From Syntrophaceae bacterium (GTDB taxonomy: Bacteria > Desulfobacterota > Syntrophia > Syntrophales > UBA5619), in contig JAHFBU010000087.1 in assembly GCA_023249795.1 (NCBI GenBank), positions 1-7,070 on the forward strand: DNA of 7,070 nt, read 5' to 3'. The notes beneath the pieces are model-generated. The model saw only the letters and a program-made list of their open reading frames with translations, had not been told where the DNA came from and searched no databases. The position numbers and the translations under genes are program-made. How positions within the stretch are numbered: position 1 is the stretch's first letter; each line of letters begins with the position of its first letter. Positions 1 through 5,599 of this stretch are shown one piece after another.

Positions 1-265
1 GAACAAGATCCGGGCATTGATTCAGGAAATCTGTGATAAGGAGATCGATCGCGATCCGACCTGCAAACAGCGCATCGAGGGAATTCATGTGGTCATCGGC
101 TACCCGGCTGAGGAGATCCTCAGCAAGGTGGATGAGCTGGAGTGCGATGCCATCATTATGGGAACCCACAGCAAGGGCACCATCGCTCATGCCTTCCTGG
201 GAAGCGTGGCGGAGAGAGTCCTGCGCCGGGTAAGAAAACCCACCTTCATCTTCCCCGCATCCTGA
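1..265 (+). CDS. Universal stress protein (UspA family), C-terminal part, truncated by the window edge
   Basis: The reading frame is open from base 2, so the start lies outside the window and only about 87 residues are visible. The fragment ends with the typical Usp half-domain: a strand and turn (DAIIMGTHSKG), the helix-start motif LGSVAERVLRR, and a final strand (PTFIFP). Usp proteins are cytoplasmic alpha/beta proteins, often dimeric, that accumulate under stress; some bind ATP. The ATP-binding type carries G-x2-G-x9-G-(S/T). Here the second Gly is Ser (G-T-H-S, then nine residues, then G-S), so nucleotide binding is likely but not certain. The spacing otherwise fits exactly. An intrinsic terminator lies 33 bp after the stop, so this gene probably ends its transcription unit. 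Whether it is a single or tandem Usp protein cannot be seen. Confidence 0.9.
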   Translation, partial: NKIRALIQEICDKEIDRDPTCKQRIEGIHVVIGYPAEEILSKVDELECDAIIMGTHSKGTIAHAFLGSVAERVLRRVRKPTFIFPAS

Positions 266-297
266 GGAGAAGCGTGAAAACCGTTTACCGTCTCATC

Positions 298-334
298 AAG
301 GCGGGGTCTTCGGTTGTGGGGATCCCGCCTTTTT
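298..334 (+). terminator. Rho-independent terminator after the usp gene
   Basis: GGCGGGGTC (300-308) pairs with GATCCCGCC (321-329), with one G-T wobble. The stem extends by two A-T pairs at its base (298-299 with 330-331). The loop is 12 nt and five T residues follow (330-334). It lies between the usp stop and era, so it should separate their transcription, unless some readthrough serves era, whose own promoter is not obvious. Confidence 0.75.
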
Positions 335-412
335 CCGGACAGAACCGTCATGCAACCCAAGCATTTTTCCATCAGCAGCAGTCTGTTGTGAAGGAACATT
401 CGGAGAAGAGGC

Positions 413-1315
413 ATGTTTAAATCCGGTTTCATCAGCATCGTCGGCAGGCCCAATGTGGGGAAATCGACGCTCCTCAATGCGATCGTCGGTGAGCGGATTG
501 CCATCATGACACCCAAACCCCAGACGACGCGCAACAAGATCATGGGAATCCGAAACCTGGCGGAGCCACAGCCGGGGCAGATGATCTTCCTCGACACCCC
601 CGGCATCCATCGCGCAACGACACCTCTGAACCGGGCGATGGTGGAGGCGGCAACCGACACTTTCGGAAGCGTCGATCTCCTGCTCCTTCTGGCCGAAGCT
701 GGCCCAGCCCCTCATCCGGACGACCGTTACATCATCGAATCCATCGGAGAGACCCCCCTGCCGGTCATCCTCGCCATCAATAAAATCGATCTGGTGGAAA
801 AGGGGCTCCTGCTCCCCCTGATCGACACATTCCGGAATCTTCACCCCTTCCGGGAGATCATCCCGCTCTCCGCGCTGAAAAACGACGGCGTCGACCGCCT
901 GATCGGGGAGATCTGGAAGCTCCTCCCCGAGGGGCCGCGCTATTTCCCCGAGGAGACGATGACCGACCGCTCGGAGCGGTTCATCGCCGCCGAGATCATC
1001 CGGGAGAAGATCACCCTCCTCACCCACAAGGAGATCCCGTATTCAACCGCCGTCGTCGTCGATGCCTTTAAGGAGGACGAGGCGAAAAACATGATTCGGA
1101 TCGCGGCGACGATCCATGTGGCCAAGGATTCCCAGAAGGGAATCCTCATCGGAAAGAAAGGGACAATGCTCAAGGAGATCGGAACCAGGGCGCGTCTGGA
1201 ACTGGAAAAGTTCTTCGCCGCAAAGATTTTCCTGGAGCTCTTCGTCCGCGTCGCAAAGGACTGGACCAACGACCCGCGGATGCTTCAGGAGTTCGGCTAC
1301 AAGAACAAGGTGTAA
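413..1315 (+). CDS. era: GTPase Era (ribosome assembly factor)
   Basis: Era is an essential GTPase that binds the 3' end of 16S rRNA and helps mature the 30S subunit; it acts in the cytoplasm, partly at the membrane. The protein is 300 residues, the usual Era length. The G domain shows G1 GRPNVGKST (11-19), switch I PKPQTTR (34-40), G3 DTPG (61-64), G4 NKID (123-126) and G5 SAL (153-155). The linker DRSERFIAAEIIREK (185-199) is characteristic of Era. The C-terminal KH domain has GILIGKKG (243-250) followed by the helix containing GTRARLELE. The ATG at 413 is preceded by a purine-rich Shine-Dalgarno stretch (402-411), and the protein begins directly with the Era-typical FKSGFISIVGRPNVGKST. It follows the usp terminator and is 71 bp upstream of a zincin gene. 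No residue is missing. Confidence 0.98.
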   Translation: MFKSGFISIVGRPNVGKSTLLNAIVGERIAIMTPKPQTTRNKIMGIRNLAEPQPGQMIFLDTPGIHRATTPLNRAMVEAATDTFGSVDLLLLLAEAGPAPHPDDRYIIESIGETPLPVILAINKIDLVEKGLLLPLIDTFRNLHPFREIIPLSALKNDGVDRLIGEIWKLLPEGPRYFPEETMTDRSERFIAAEIIREKITLLTHKEIPYSTAVVVDAFKEDEAKNMIRIAATIHVAKDSQKGILIGKKGTMLKEIGTRARLELEKFFAAKIFLELFVRVAKDWTNDPRMLQEFGYKNKV

Positions 1316-1386
1316 ATTGATCTTAACCCCCAGGTATTCCCACCTGCCCGGTTGAGAATTTATCCGAAATCATTTTGTCGATAGTC

Positions 1387-1764
1387 ATGAAATTGAATCC
1401 GAAGGAGTTCGACAGGGCGGTCCGGCGCGCCTATAACCGTATCCCGGCGGAGATCCGGGAGAGGATGGGCAACGTCGTCCTCACCGTGCAGAAGCGGCCG
1501 ACACCGGAAATGCTGGAGGAATCAGGCTATCCCCCCGACGAGCCACTTCTCGGTCTCTACTGGGGGGACTCGCTTCAGGAACGCTCCTTCTTCACGCCAC
1601 CCCCCTTGCATCCGGACACGATCTATGTCTTCCAGGAGTCCCTCGAGGAGATGTGCGAAACCGTCCGCGAGTTGGAGCGGGAGATTGAAATCACGGTCGT
1701 CCACGAAATCGCCCACTTCCTCGGGATTGAAGAGGGACGCCTGGAGGAGTTGGGGTATGGTTAG
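1387..1764 (+). CDS. Small zincin-like metallopeptidase (HExxH family, Zincin_1/DUF1025 type)
   Basis: A 125-residue protein with a zinc-protease signature at its C terminus: HEIAH (106-110), then FLGIEEGRLEELGYG. The arrangement HExxHxxG followed by R-L-x-E-L-G is that of the compact Zincin_1 (DUF1025) family of about 120-135 residues, so it looks full-length. The two His should bind zinc and the Glu should activate water; an acidic residue in the following GIEEGRLEE segment is the probable third ligand. The N-terminal part (NPKEFDRAVRRAYNRIPAEI) also resembles the family. There is no signal peptide or membrane segment, so it is probably cytoplasmic. Its substrate is unknown. I chose ATG 1387 because the family usually begins MK-x-x-x-x-EF; an in-frame TTG at 1375 would add four residues. 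Neither start has a convincing Shine-Dalgarno. It probably shares a transcript with era, as no terminator lies between them. Confidence 0.85.
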   Translation: MKLNPKEFDRAVRRAYNRIPAEIRERMGNVVLTVQKRPTPEMLEESGYPPDEPLLGLYWGDSLQERSFFTPPPLHPDTIYVFQESLEEMCETVRELEREIEITVVHEIAHFLGIEEGRLEELGYG

Positions 1765-1802
1765 CGCAAGTGTTTGTAACAGGCAAGCGGTTTGACACAC
1801 AT

Positions 1803-1850
1803 AAAAAAACCGGTTGACGTCAGCCCAAAGCTTTTGTCAACCGGCATTTT
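1803..1850. terminator. Terminator between converging genes, strongest for the - strand RRM gene
   Basis: CCGGTTGAC (1810-1818) and GTCAACCGG (1836-1844) form a perfect 9-bp stem around a 17-nt loop. Read on the - strand the stem is followed directly by seven T residues (complement of A1803-1809), an excellent terminator for the RRM gene ending at 1934. Read on the + strand it is followed by CA and TTTT (1847-1850), a weaker but plausible terminator for the metallopeptidase gene ending at 1764. A 10-bp palindrome GGAGATCTCC (1901-1910) in the RRM 3' untranslated region has no assigned role. Confidence 0.85.
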
Positions 1851-1933
1851 CCACAAGGATGGAACCGGGAGCACCCCAGCCACCGGCAAAAGCGGATGGT
1901 GGAGATCTCCCCGAAAATTCTCCCGATCATCCC

Positions 1934-2278
1934 TTAATATCTGCCTCGACCACCGCCACTACCGCCACTACCGCCACGACCGCCACGGAAGCCGCCCCTG
2001 TCCTGATCCCGCCTTGGGCCTCTGGTCTCTGTCTTTGGCCGGGCTTCACTGACGGTAATTGTTTTGCCGTCGAGATCGCCTCCGTTAAACTTAGTGATTG
2101 CCTCCTGGGCTCCCTCCTCGGTCTCCATCTCCACAAAGCCAAAGCCTCTCGAAACCCCGGAGAACTTGTCCTTGATGACAGACGCCGATGCAACCGCCCC
2201 AGCCTCGGAAAAATTTTTCCGCAGGTCATCATCCGTAACTTTCTGGGACAGGTTCCCTACATACAGATTTTTATTCAT
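1934..2278 (-). CDS. Short RRM-domain RNA-binding protein with a Gly/Arg-rich tail
   Basis: A 114-residue protein made of one RNA recognition motif and a disordered tail. RNP2 is LYVGNL (5-10) and RNP1 is RGFGFVEM (44-51), keeping the aromatic residues Tyr6, Phe46 and Phe48 that stack on RNA bases. The RRM ends near residue 80 (ITVSEARP). Residues 85-114 are rich in Gly, Arg and Ser (RGG-like repeats), encoded by a low-complexity GCCACY-type repeat on the + strand. Bacterial proteins of this layout, best known from cyanobacteria, bind single-stranded RNA and are often induced by cold; the RNA target here is unknown. The start is well supported: AGGAGG (complement of 2285-2290) lies six bases before the ATG. 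The gene ends at the 1803-1850 terminator. Upstream lies a long leader with an internal terminator, suggesting regulated expression. Confidence 0.95.
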   Translation of the reverse strand: MNKNLYVGNLSQKVTDDDLRKNFSEAGAVASASVIKDKFSGVSRGFGFVEMETEEGAQEAITKFNGGDLDGKTITVSEARPKTETRGPRRDQDRGGFRGGRGGSGGSGGGRGRY

Positions 2279-2284
2279 GGTTCG

Positions 2285-2290
2285 CCTCCT
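2285..2290 (-). promoter_or_regulatory. Consensus Shine-Dalgarno of the RRM gene
   Basis: The - strand reads AGGAGG, six bases before ATG 2278. It is the strongest ribosome-binding site in the window and fixes this start. Confidence 0.85.
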
Positions 2291-2398
2291 AATTCGTTTC
2301 GGGATGCCCCTTCACTTTTCCCTGGCGCGGGGAAGAAATGGTTCCGGGGCCTGTTCATGCCATGCGGCATCCGGCCGGCGCATGAAGGTCTGACAAAT

Positions 2399-2433
2399 AA
2401 AAAACCGCGCAGACTCTGAAGAGTCCGGCGGTT
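2399..2433 (-). terminator. Strong intrinsic terminator upstream of the RRM gene
   Basis: On the - strand AACCGC (2433-2428) pairs with GCGGTT (2408-2403), continues through C-G and a G-T wobble past a single bulged base (2409), and closes with GACTC/GAGTC around a TTCA tetraloop (2420-2417). The result is about 13 bp, followed by six T residues (2404-2399). It lies about 155 bp after the stop of the reductase gene and about 120 bp before the RRM start, downstream of a promoter-like sequence. It may therefore end a small RNA or act as an attenuator, or it may simply be the distant terminator of the reductase transcript. Confidence 0.85.
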
Positions 2434-2510
2434 CACCTTACGCTTCATTCCGTCTATTTGCGGATACTGCCGGTCGAACCCTGGACGTCCGCCTTGCATC
2501 CCCCGGCGCT
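2399..2510 (-). ncRNA. Candidate small RNA or attenuated leader upstream of the RRM gene
   Basis: This is an inferred transcript of about 110 nt from a promoter-like sequence at 2517-2546 to the terminator at 2399-2433, on the - strand. Inside it GGTTCGACC (2480-2472) can pair with GGTGAACC (2437-2430) leaving one bulged G, enclosing a small TCCG/CGGA hairpin. That pairing uses AACC from the 5' arm of the terminator, so the two folds exclude each other, as in an attenuator. I do not recognise a known RNA family: it lacks the SRP RNA apical motif, and the GGTTCGA stretch does not sit in a proper tRNA T-arm. Transcription itself is unproven. Confidence 0.35.
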
Positions 2511-2516
2511 TTTGTA

Positions 2517-2546
2517 CGTGTACGCCCAAATACAGACAAAAGTCAA
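2517..2546 (-). promoter_or_regulatory. Possible sigma-70 promoter for the RRM leader
   Basis: On the - strand TTGACT (2546-2541, five of six matches to the -35 consensus) is followed after 18 bases by TACACG (2522-2517), a poor -10 with three matches. Three 8-bp repeats lie just upstream of the -35 box. The -35 box is convincing and the -10 is not. Confidence 0.35.
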
Positions 2547-2550
2547 GTTC

Positions 2551-2574
2551 TTTATCCCTTTATCCCTTTATCCC
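2551..2574. repeat. Three perfect 8-bp tandem repeats (TTTATCCC)
   Basis: TTTATCCC occurs three times without mismatch (GGGATAAA on the - strand), between the reductase stop and the -35-like box at 2541-2546. It may be a regulator site, an upstream element or a slippage-prone repeat. Confidence 0.9.
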
Positions 2575-2585
2575 GGAAACCCGGA

Positions 2586-3314
2586 TCAGAACATTCCCCC
2601 GTTTACGGAAATGACTTGGCCTGTGATGTATGAGGCGTCATCCGAGCAGAGGAAGCGAACCACCTTCGCCACCTCATCGGGCCGGCCGATCCGTCCCATC
2701 GGGATCATCTGCTTGATGTTCTCCTTCGGGGCATCCCGGATCATCTCTGTATCTACCGCTCCGGGAGCCACGACGTTCACTCGAATGCCGAGCCGAGCCA
2801 CCTCTGAACTCAGCACACGGCTTGCGGCGATGAGACCGGCCTTTGCCGCGGCGTAATTGGCCTGCCCCCGGTTGCCCGCAAGAGCCGAAACGGAAGAGAG
2901 GGACACGATGGAACCGCATTTTCGGCGCAGCATCTTACGCAGGACCGGCTTGGTCATGTTGTAGAAACCATGGAGGGTCGTATCGATCACTGCATTCCAG
3001 TCGCTGCGGGGCATCGTCAAGAAAAGGCCGTCCGCCGTCACCCCGGCGTTGTTCACCAGCGCATCGATCCTCTCCAGCCGCCCGAGAAGTTCGTTGACCG
3101 CGGCTTCTGCTTCAACGGCATTCCCGACGTCGAACCTCACCGCCTCCCCTCCCCCGCCGGCATCGCGGATCAGCCGCAGCGTCTCCGCCGCCGCCTCGTC
3201 GTTGCTTTTATATGTGATGACCACCCGATACCCGTGCGCGGCCAGATCGACGGCGATGGCTCGGCCAATCCCGCGGCTTCCGCCCGTAACAATGGCGATC
3301 TGCTGTTCACCCAT
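2586..3314 (-). CDS. fabG: FabG-like 3-oxoacyl-ACP reductase (short-chain dehydrogenase/reductase)
   Basis: A 242-residue classical SDR, the usual FabG length. FabG reduces 3-oxoacyl-ACP to 3-hydroxyacyl-ACP with NADPH in fatty acid synthesis; related enzymes act on acetoacetyl-CoA or polyketide-like chains. Visible motifs are the cofactor loop TGGSRGIG (10-17), FDV (61-63), NNAG (88-91), catalytic Ser141, YAAAK (Tyr154, Lys158), the PG loop (184-185) and the C-terminal VNGGMF. Aligned with E. coli FabG, the position of catalytic Asn110 is Thr113 (in DTTLHGFYN), with Asn119 nearby. This pattern recalls specialised FabG paralogues rather than the main FabG, but that is a recollection and not a search result. 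ATG 3314 has a purine-rich GGGAGAAGG before it. The gene stands alone, divergent from an MFS exporter, with no acpP, fabD or fabF beside it. Its substrate is therefore open. Confidence 0.9.
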   Translation of the reverse strand: MGEQQIAIVTGGSRGIGRAIAVDLAAHGYRVVITYKSNDEAAAETLRLIRDAGGGGEAVRFDVGNAVEAEAAVNELLGRLERIDALVNNAGVTADGLFLTMPRSDWNAVIDTTLHGFYNMTKPVLRKMLRRKCGSIVSLSSVSALAGNRGQANYAAAKAGLIAASRVLSSEVARLGIRVNVVAPGAVDTEMIRDAPKENIKQMIPMGRIGRPDEVAKVVRFLCSDDASYITGQVISVNGGMF

Positions 3315-3383
3315 AATTCCTTCTCCCTATGCGTTCCCGGAGTTTAGGACAATCGTCCCCTATTATTCGTACCGATATTTATA

Positions 3384-3412
3384 TTGATACACGTTTTATT
3401 TTGTATTATCAA
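3384..3412. promoter_or_regulatory. Symmetric divergent promoter between the reductase and the exporter
   Basis: TTGATA (3384-3389) and TATCAA (3407-3412) are reverse complements separated by exactly 17 AT-rich bases. Read on the - strand they give -35 TTGATA (five of six) and -10 TATCAA (four of six) for the reductase; read on the + strand they give the same pair for the exporter. Expected starts are near 3377 (-) and 3419 (+), leaving leaders of about 63 and 90 nt. The rest of 3315-3508 holds no other gene except a possible 13-codon leader ORF at 3464-3505. Confidence 0.5.
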
Positions 3413-3508
3413 TTAAAGATGAACGAAAGACGACCATCACGACCGGATCCCGGCGGCCGTCACATGGGGGAGGCGGCTACGCTTCGCAGTCTGTCTCTAG
3501 AATAACCC

Positions 3509-4738
3509 ATGGACGCAGACCCATCTTCCGACCCTTCTGCATCGGAAACAAGGCAGTCCTGGCGGAGGACCCTCTACATCATGTTCGCCGCTCAGCTCCT
3601 GTCGATGATCGGCTTCGCCTTCGTTTTGCCGTTTCTCCCCTTTTATGTCCGGGAGCTGGGGGTCACCGAAGAGCGACTCGTTCCCATATGGGCCGGCATC
3701 ATGGCGGCCTCCGGAAGTTTTGTAATGGCCTTCTTCTCCCCGCTCTGGGGATGGCTCGCGGATCGGCACGGACGGAAGATCATGGTGGAGCGGGCCATGT
3801 TCGGCGGCGCCGTCATCACCTTTGCAATGGGCCTCGTTTCCGACGTTTGGCAACTCCTTTTTCTCCGGCTTCTTTCGGGGGCAACCACGGGGACCATTTC
3901 GGCCTCCGTCGCCATGGTCTCCACGGTTGTCCCGCAGAAGCGGCTGGGATACGCGCTGGGGCTCATGCAGGCGGCGGTCTTTCTCGGCATGACCCTGGGA
4001 CCATGGATCGGGGGGCTTCTGGCCGATGTCATCGGCTACCGCCATACCTTCATGGCGGGCGGCATCATTCTGCTGATCGGCGGAGCGCTCGTTCTCTTTG
4101 GGACCCGGGAACGGTTTAACCCACCTTCGATGGAGACGCTCGCGAAAGGCGACCGGCTTTTCTCCCTGCTGCGCTACGGAGGCTTTCCCGCGATGCTTGT
4201 TCTGTTTTTTTTCTTCCACTTCACGGTCCATTTTGTCGCTCCGCTTCTGCCGCTCTTCATCGAAACGATGTACAATACGGCGCGGGGAGGCGTGGCCTCA
4301 ACGACGGGGATGCTCTTTGCAATCAGCGGCGGGGCGGCCACCCTGTCCGCCGGCGGGATCGGCTACCTCAGCGACCGGATCGGCTACAAGCGGATTCTTC
4401 TGTTCCATCTTATCCTGACGGCCGTAAGCATGCTCCTGCACGGCGCAGCGCAGAGTATTTCCCAACTGATCGTGCTGCGGATTCTTTACGGTCTGGCGGC
4501 AGGGGGCATCCTTCCCACGATGAACGCACTGGTCGGGCGTCTGATCCCGCCCATCAGCTACGGCAAGGCCTACGGGCTGACCTCGTCCATGACCTGTCTG
4601 GGGATGGCCGCCGGTCCGCTGTTCGGAGGGATCATGGCCTCTTTTTGGGGATACCGCTGGCCGTTCGTTCTTGTCAGCGTTCTGATGATTACCATCACGC
4701 TACCCATGGTCCTCAGTATCCGCCCCCGTCCGCGCTGA
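3509..4738 (+). CDS. MFS transporter, 12-TM drug/metabolite:H+ antiporter type
   Basis: A 409-residue inner-membrane protein with about twelve hydrophobic segments (roughly 22-44, 60-82, 94-112, 116-140, 148-172, 178-198, 224-250, 264-286, 294-313, 316-338, 354-377, 382-404). MFS motif A, GWLADRHGRK, is complete at 81-90 in the loop after TM2, and a half-copy GYLSDRIGYKR lies at 285-295 after TM8. The GPWIGG at 164-169 in TM5 resembles antiporter motif C, which points to proton-driven export. The N terminus before TM1 is short and polar; the central loop (about 200-222) is modest. I chose ATG 3509 because an in-frame stop (TAA 3503-3505) lies just before it, although the Shine-Dalgarno is poor. 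It diverges from the FabG-like gene and precedes the lexA-like gene. The substrate cannot be told; multidrug or metabolite efflux is the family-based guess. Confidence 0.92.
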   Translation: MDADPSSDPSASETRQSWRRTLYIMFAAQLLSMIGFAFVLPFLPFYVRELGVTEERLVPIWAGIMAASGSFVMAFFSPLWGWLADRHGRKIMVERAMFGGAVITFAMGLVSDVWQLLFLRLLSGATTGTISASVAMVSTVVPQKRLGYALGLMQAAVFLGMTLGPWIGGLLADVIGYRHTFMAGGIILLIGGALVLFGTRERFNPPSMETLAKGDRLFSLLRYGGFPAMLVLFFFFHFTVHFVAPLLPLFIETMYNTARGGVASTTGMLFAISGGAATLSAGGIGYLSDRIGYKRILLFHLILTAVSMLLHGAAQSISQLIVLRILYGLAAGGILPTMNALVGRLIPPISYGKAYGLTSSMTCLGMAAGPLFGGIMASFWGYRWPFVLVSVLMITITLPMVLSIRPRPR

Positions 4739-4770
4739 AATGGAAGCTGCATTCCCTTTTCACTTTCCGC

Positions 4771-4797
4771 TTGACAATAGAACGCGTGTTCTATACA
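4771..4797 (+). promoter_or_regulatory. Promoter of the lexA-like gene
   Basis: Perfect -35 TTGACA (4771-4776) is followed after 15 bases by TATACA (4792-4797), or after 17 by TACATG (4794-4799). The start of transcription is expected near 4804-4806, at or next to ATG 4806. The 18-bp palindromic operator fills the spacer. Confidence 0.65.
4777..4794 (+). promoter_or_regulatory. LexA-type operator (SOS box) of the GAAC-N4-GTTC form
   Basis: ATAGAAC and GTTCTAT are perfect 7-bp inverted arms around GCGT; only the 4784/4787 pair breaks the symmetry. The core matches the GAAC-N4-GTTC box known for Bacillus-type LexA (DinR), not the E. coli CTGT-N8-ACAG box. It sits between the -35 and -10 boxes directly upstream of a LexA-family gene, as expected for self-repression. 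Confidence 0.75.
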
Positions 4798-4805
4798 TGA
4801 AAGTC

Positions 4806-5393
4806 ATGACAGAAAAACGCACCCCCCAATCGGTCCAGAAAATCCTCGCCACCTTCTTTCGTGAAAATCGGCGGATGCCCTCCTATGCCGAAATGGTCGC
4901 CCTGCTCGGGGTTCGATCGAAGAGCGTCGTCCACTTTTGGATTGGGAAACTCATCACCGCCAGCCTGCTCCACAAGGACGACAAGGGCCATCTGAGACTG
5001 ACAAAGCGCCCCTTCGCCGTTCCCGTTCTCGGTTGCATACAGGCGGGTTTCCCCTCCCCGGAGGAGGAGGCCCTCTGCGACATTCTGTCCATGGACGAAT
5101 ACCTGATCGCGAAGCCGGAGGCGTCCTACCTGCTCCAGGTGAGCGGGGATTCCATGAGTGGAGCGGGTATCGTGGAGGGAGACCTCGTCATCGTAGAGAA
5201 GGGACGGGAGCCCAAAGGCGGCGACATCGTGATCGCCGAGGTGGATGGAGAGTGGACAATGAAATACTTCCGGAGAGAAGGAAAGGCCGTGGTTCTGGAA
5301 GCGGCCAATCCGAAATATCCCCGGATCAGGCCCCGGACGGAACTCAAACTTGGGGGGATTGTCACCGCGGTAATCCGAAAGTACCATTCTTGA
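4806..5393 (+). CDS. lexA: LexA/UmuD-family self-cleaving transcriptional repressor
   Basis: A 195-residue protein, close to the usual LexA length. The N terminus (about 5-67) looks like the LexA winged helix, including MPSYAEMVALLGVRSKSVV. The C-terminal S24 peptidase domain has the cleavage site Ala80-Gly81 (QAGFPSP), nucleophile Ser116 in SGDSM, and general-base Lys153 in DGEWTMK. The spacing of cleavage site, Ser and Lys (36 and 37) nearly equals that of E. coli LexA (35 and 37). RecA bound to single-stranded DNA should trigger self-cleavage and lift repression. The FPSP segment recalls UmuD, but the DNA-binding domain argues for a repressor. ATG 4806 is preferred because the promoter predicts transcription starting beside it; ATG 4797 would add three residues and lies within the -10 region. 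Neither start has a good Shine-Dalgarno. It could be a second LexA paralogue rather than the main SOS regulator. Confidence 0.9.
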   Translation: MTEKRTPQSVQKILATFFRENRRMPSYAEMVALLGVRSKSVVHFWIGKLITASLLHKDDKGHLRLTKRPFAVPVLGCIQAGFPSPEEEALCDILSMDEYLIAKPEASYLLQVSGDSMSGAGIVEGDLVIVEKGREPKGGDIVIAEVDGEWTMKYFRREGKAVVLEAANPKYPRIRPRTELKLGGIVTAVIRKYHS

Positions 5394-5599
5394 TTTCTTA
5401 CAACTTCGAGCACAAATAACCAGCGGGTTACTCAACGCGAATTTCTCCCTGTAACACCGATGTGACCCTCATGGCGTTCGCCGCCTCGTCGATTCCCGGC
5501 GCGTGCCTCCAGCCGCTTGATGAGACCCGTTCTTCCCCAAGAGAGCTTTTGCGAAACCGGATCAAATATGGTATGCACCCCTGCAACAGAGGTTAGCCC

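Noticed and set aside
1331..1346. Small hairpin (CAGGT/ACCTG) between era and the metallopeptidase gene
   Set aside because: Only 5 bp and no T tract, so it is not a terminator; the two genes are more likely cotranscribed.
1952..1985. GCCACY-type tandem repeat
   Set aside because: It is the codon repeat of the Gly/Ser/Arg tail of the RRM protein, not an independent repeat element.
1792..2052. Open frame on the + strand covering the terminator and the end of the RRM gene
   Set aside because: It crosses a clear terminator hairpin, and its His/Tyr/Arg repeats are the other-strand reading of the Gly-rich RRM tail.
2472..2480. GGTTCGACC resembling a tRNA T-loop or the 5' part of tmRNA
   Set aside because: The flanking bases do not form a T-arm stem, there is no CCA end, acceptor stem or anticodon arm, and the segment is too short for tmRNA.
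2275..2529. An 84-codon - strand open frame upstream of the RRM gene that overlaps its start by ATGA, as in translational coupling
   Set aside because: It runs through the strong terminator at 2399-2433, has no usable ribosome-binding site, and its second half overlaps the RRM Shine-Dalgarno. A leader RNA explains the region better.
5417..5430. Small hairpin (TAACC/GGTTA) after the lexA-like gene
   Set aside because: The 5-bp stem has no following T run, so it does not support a terminator call.
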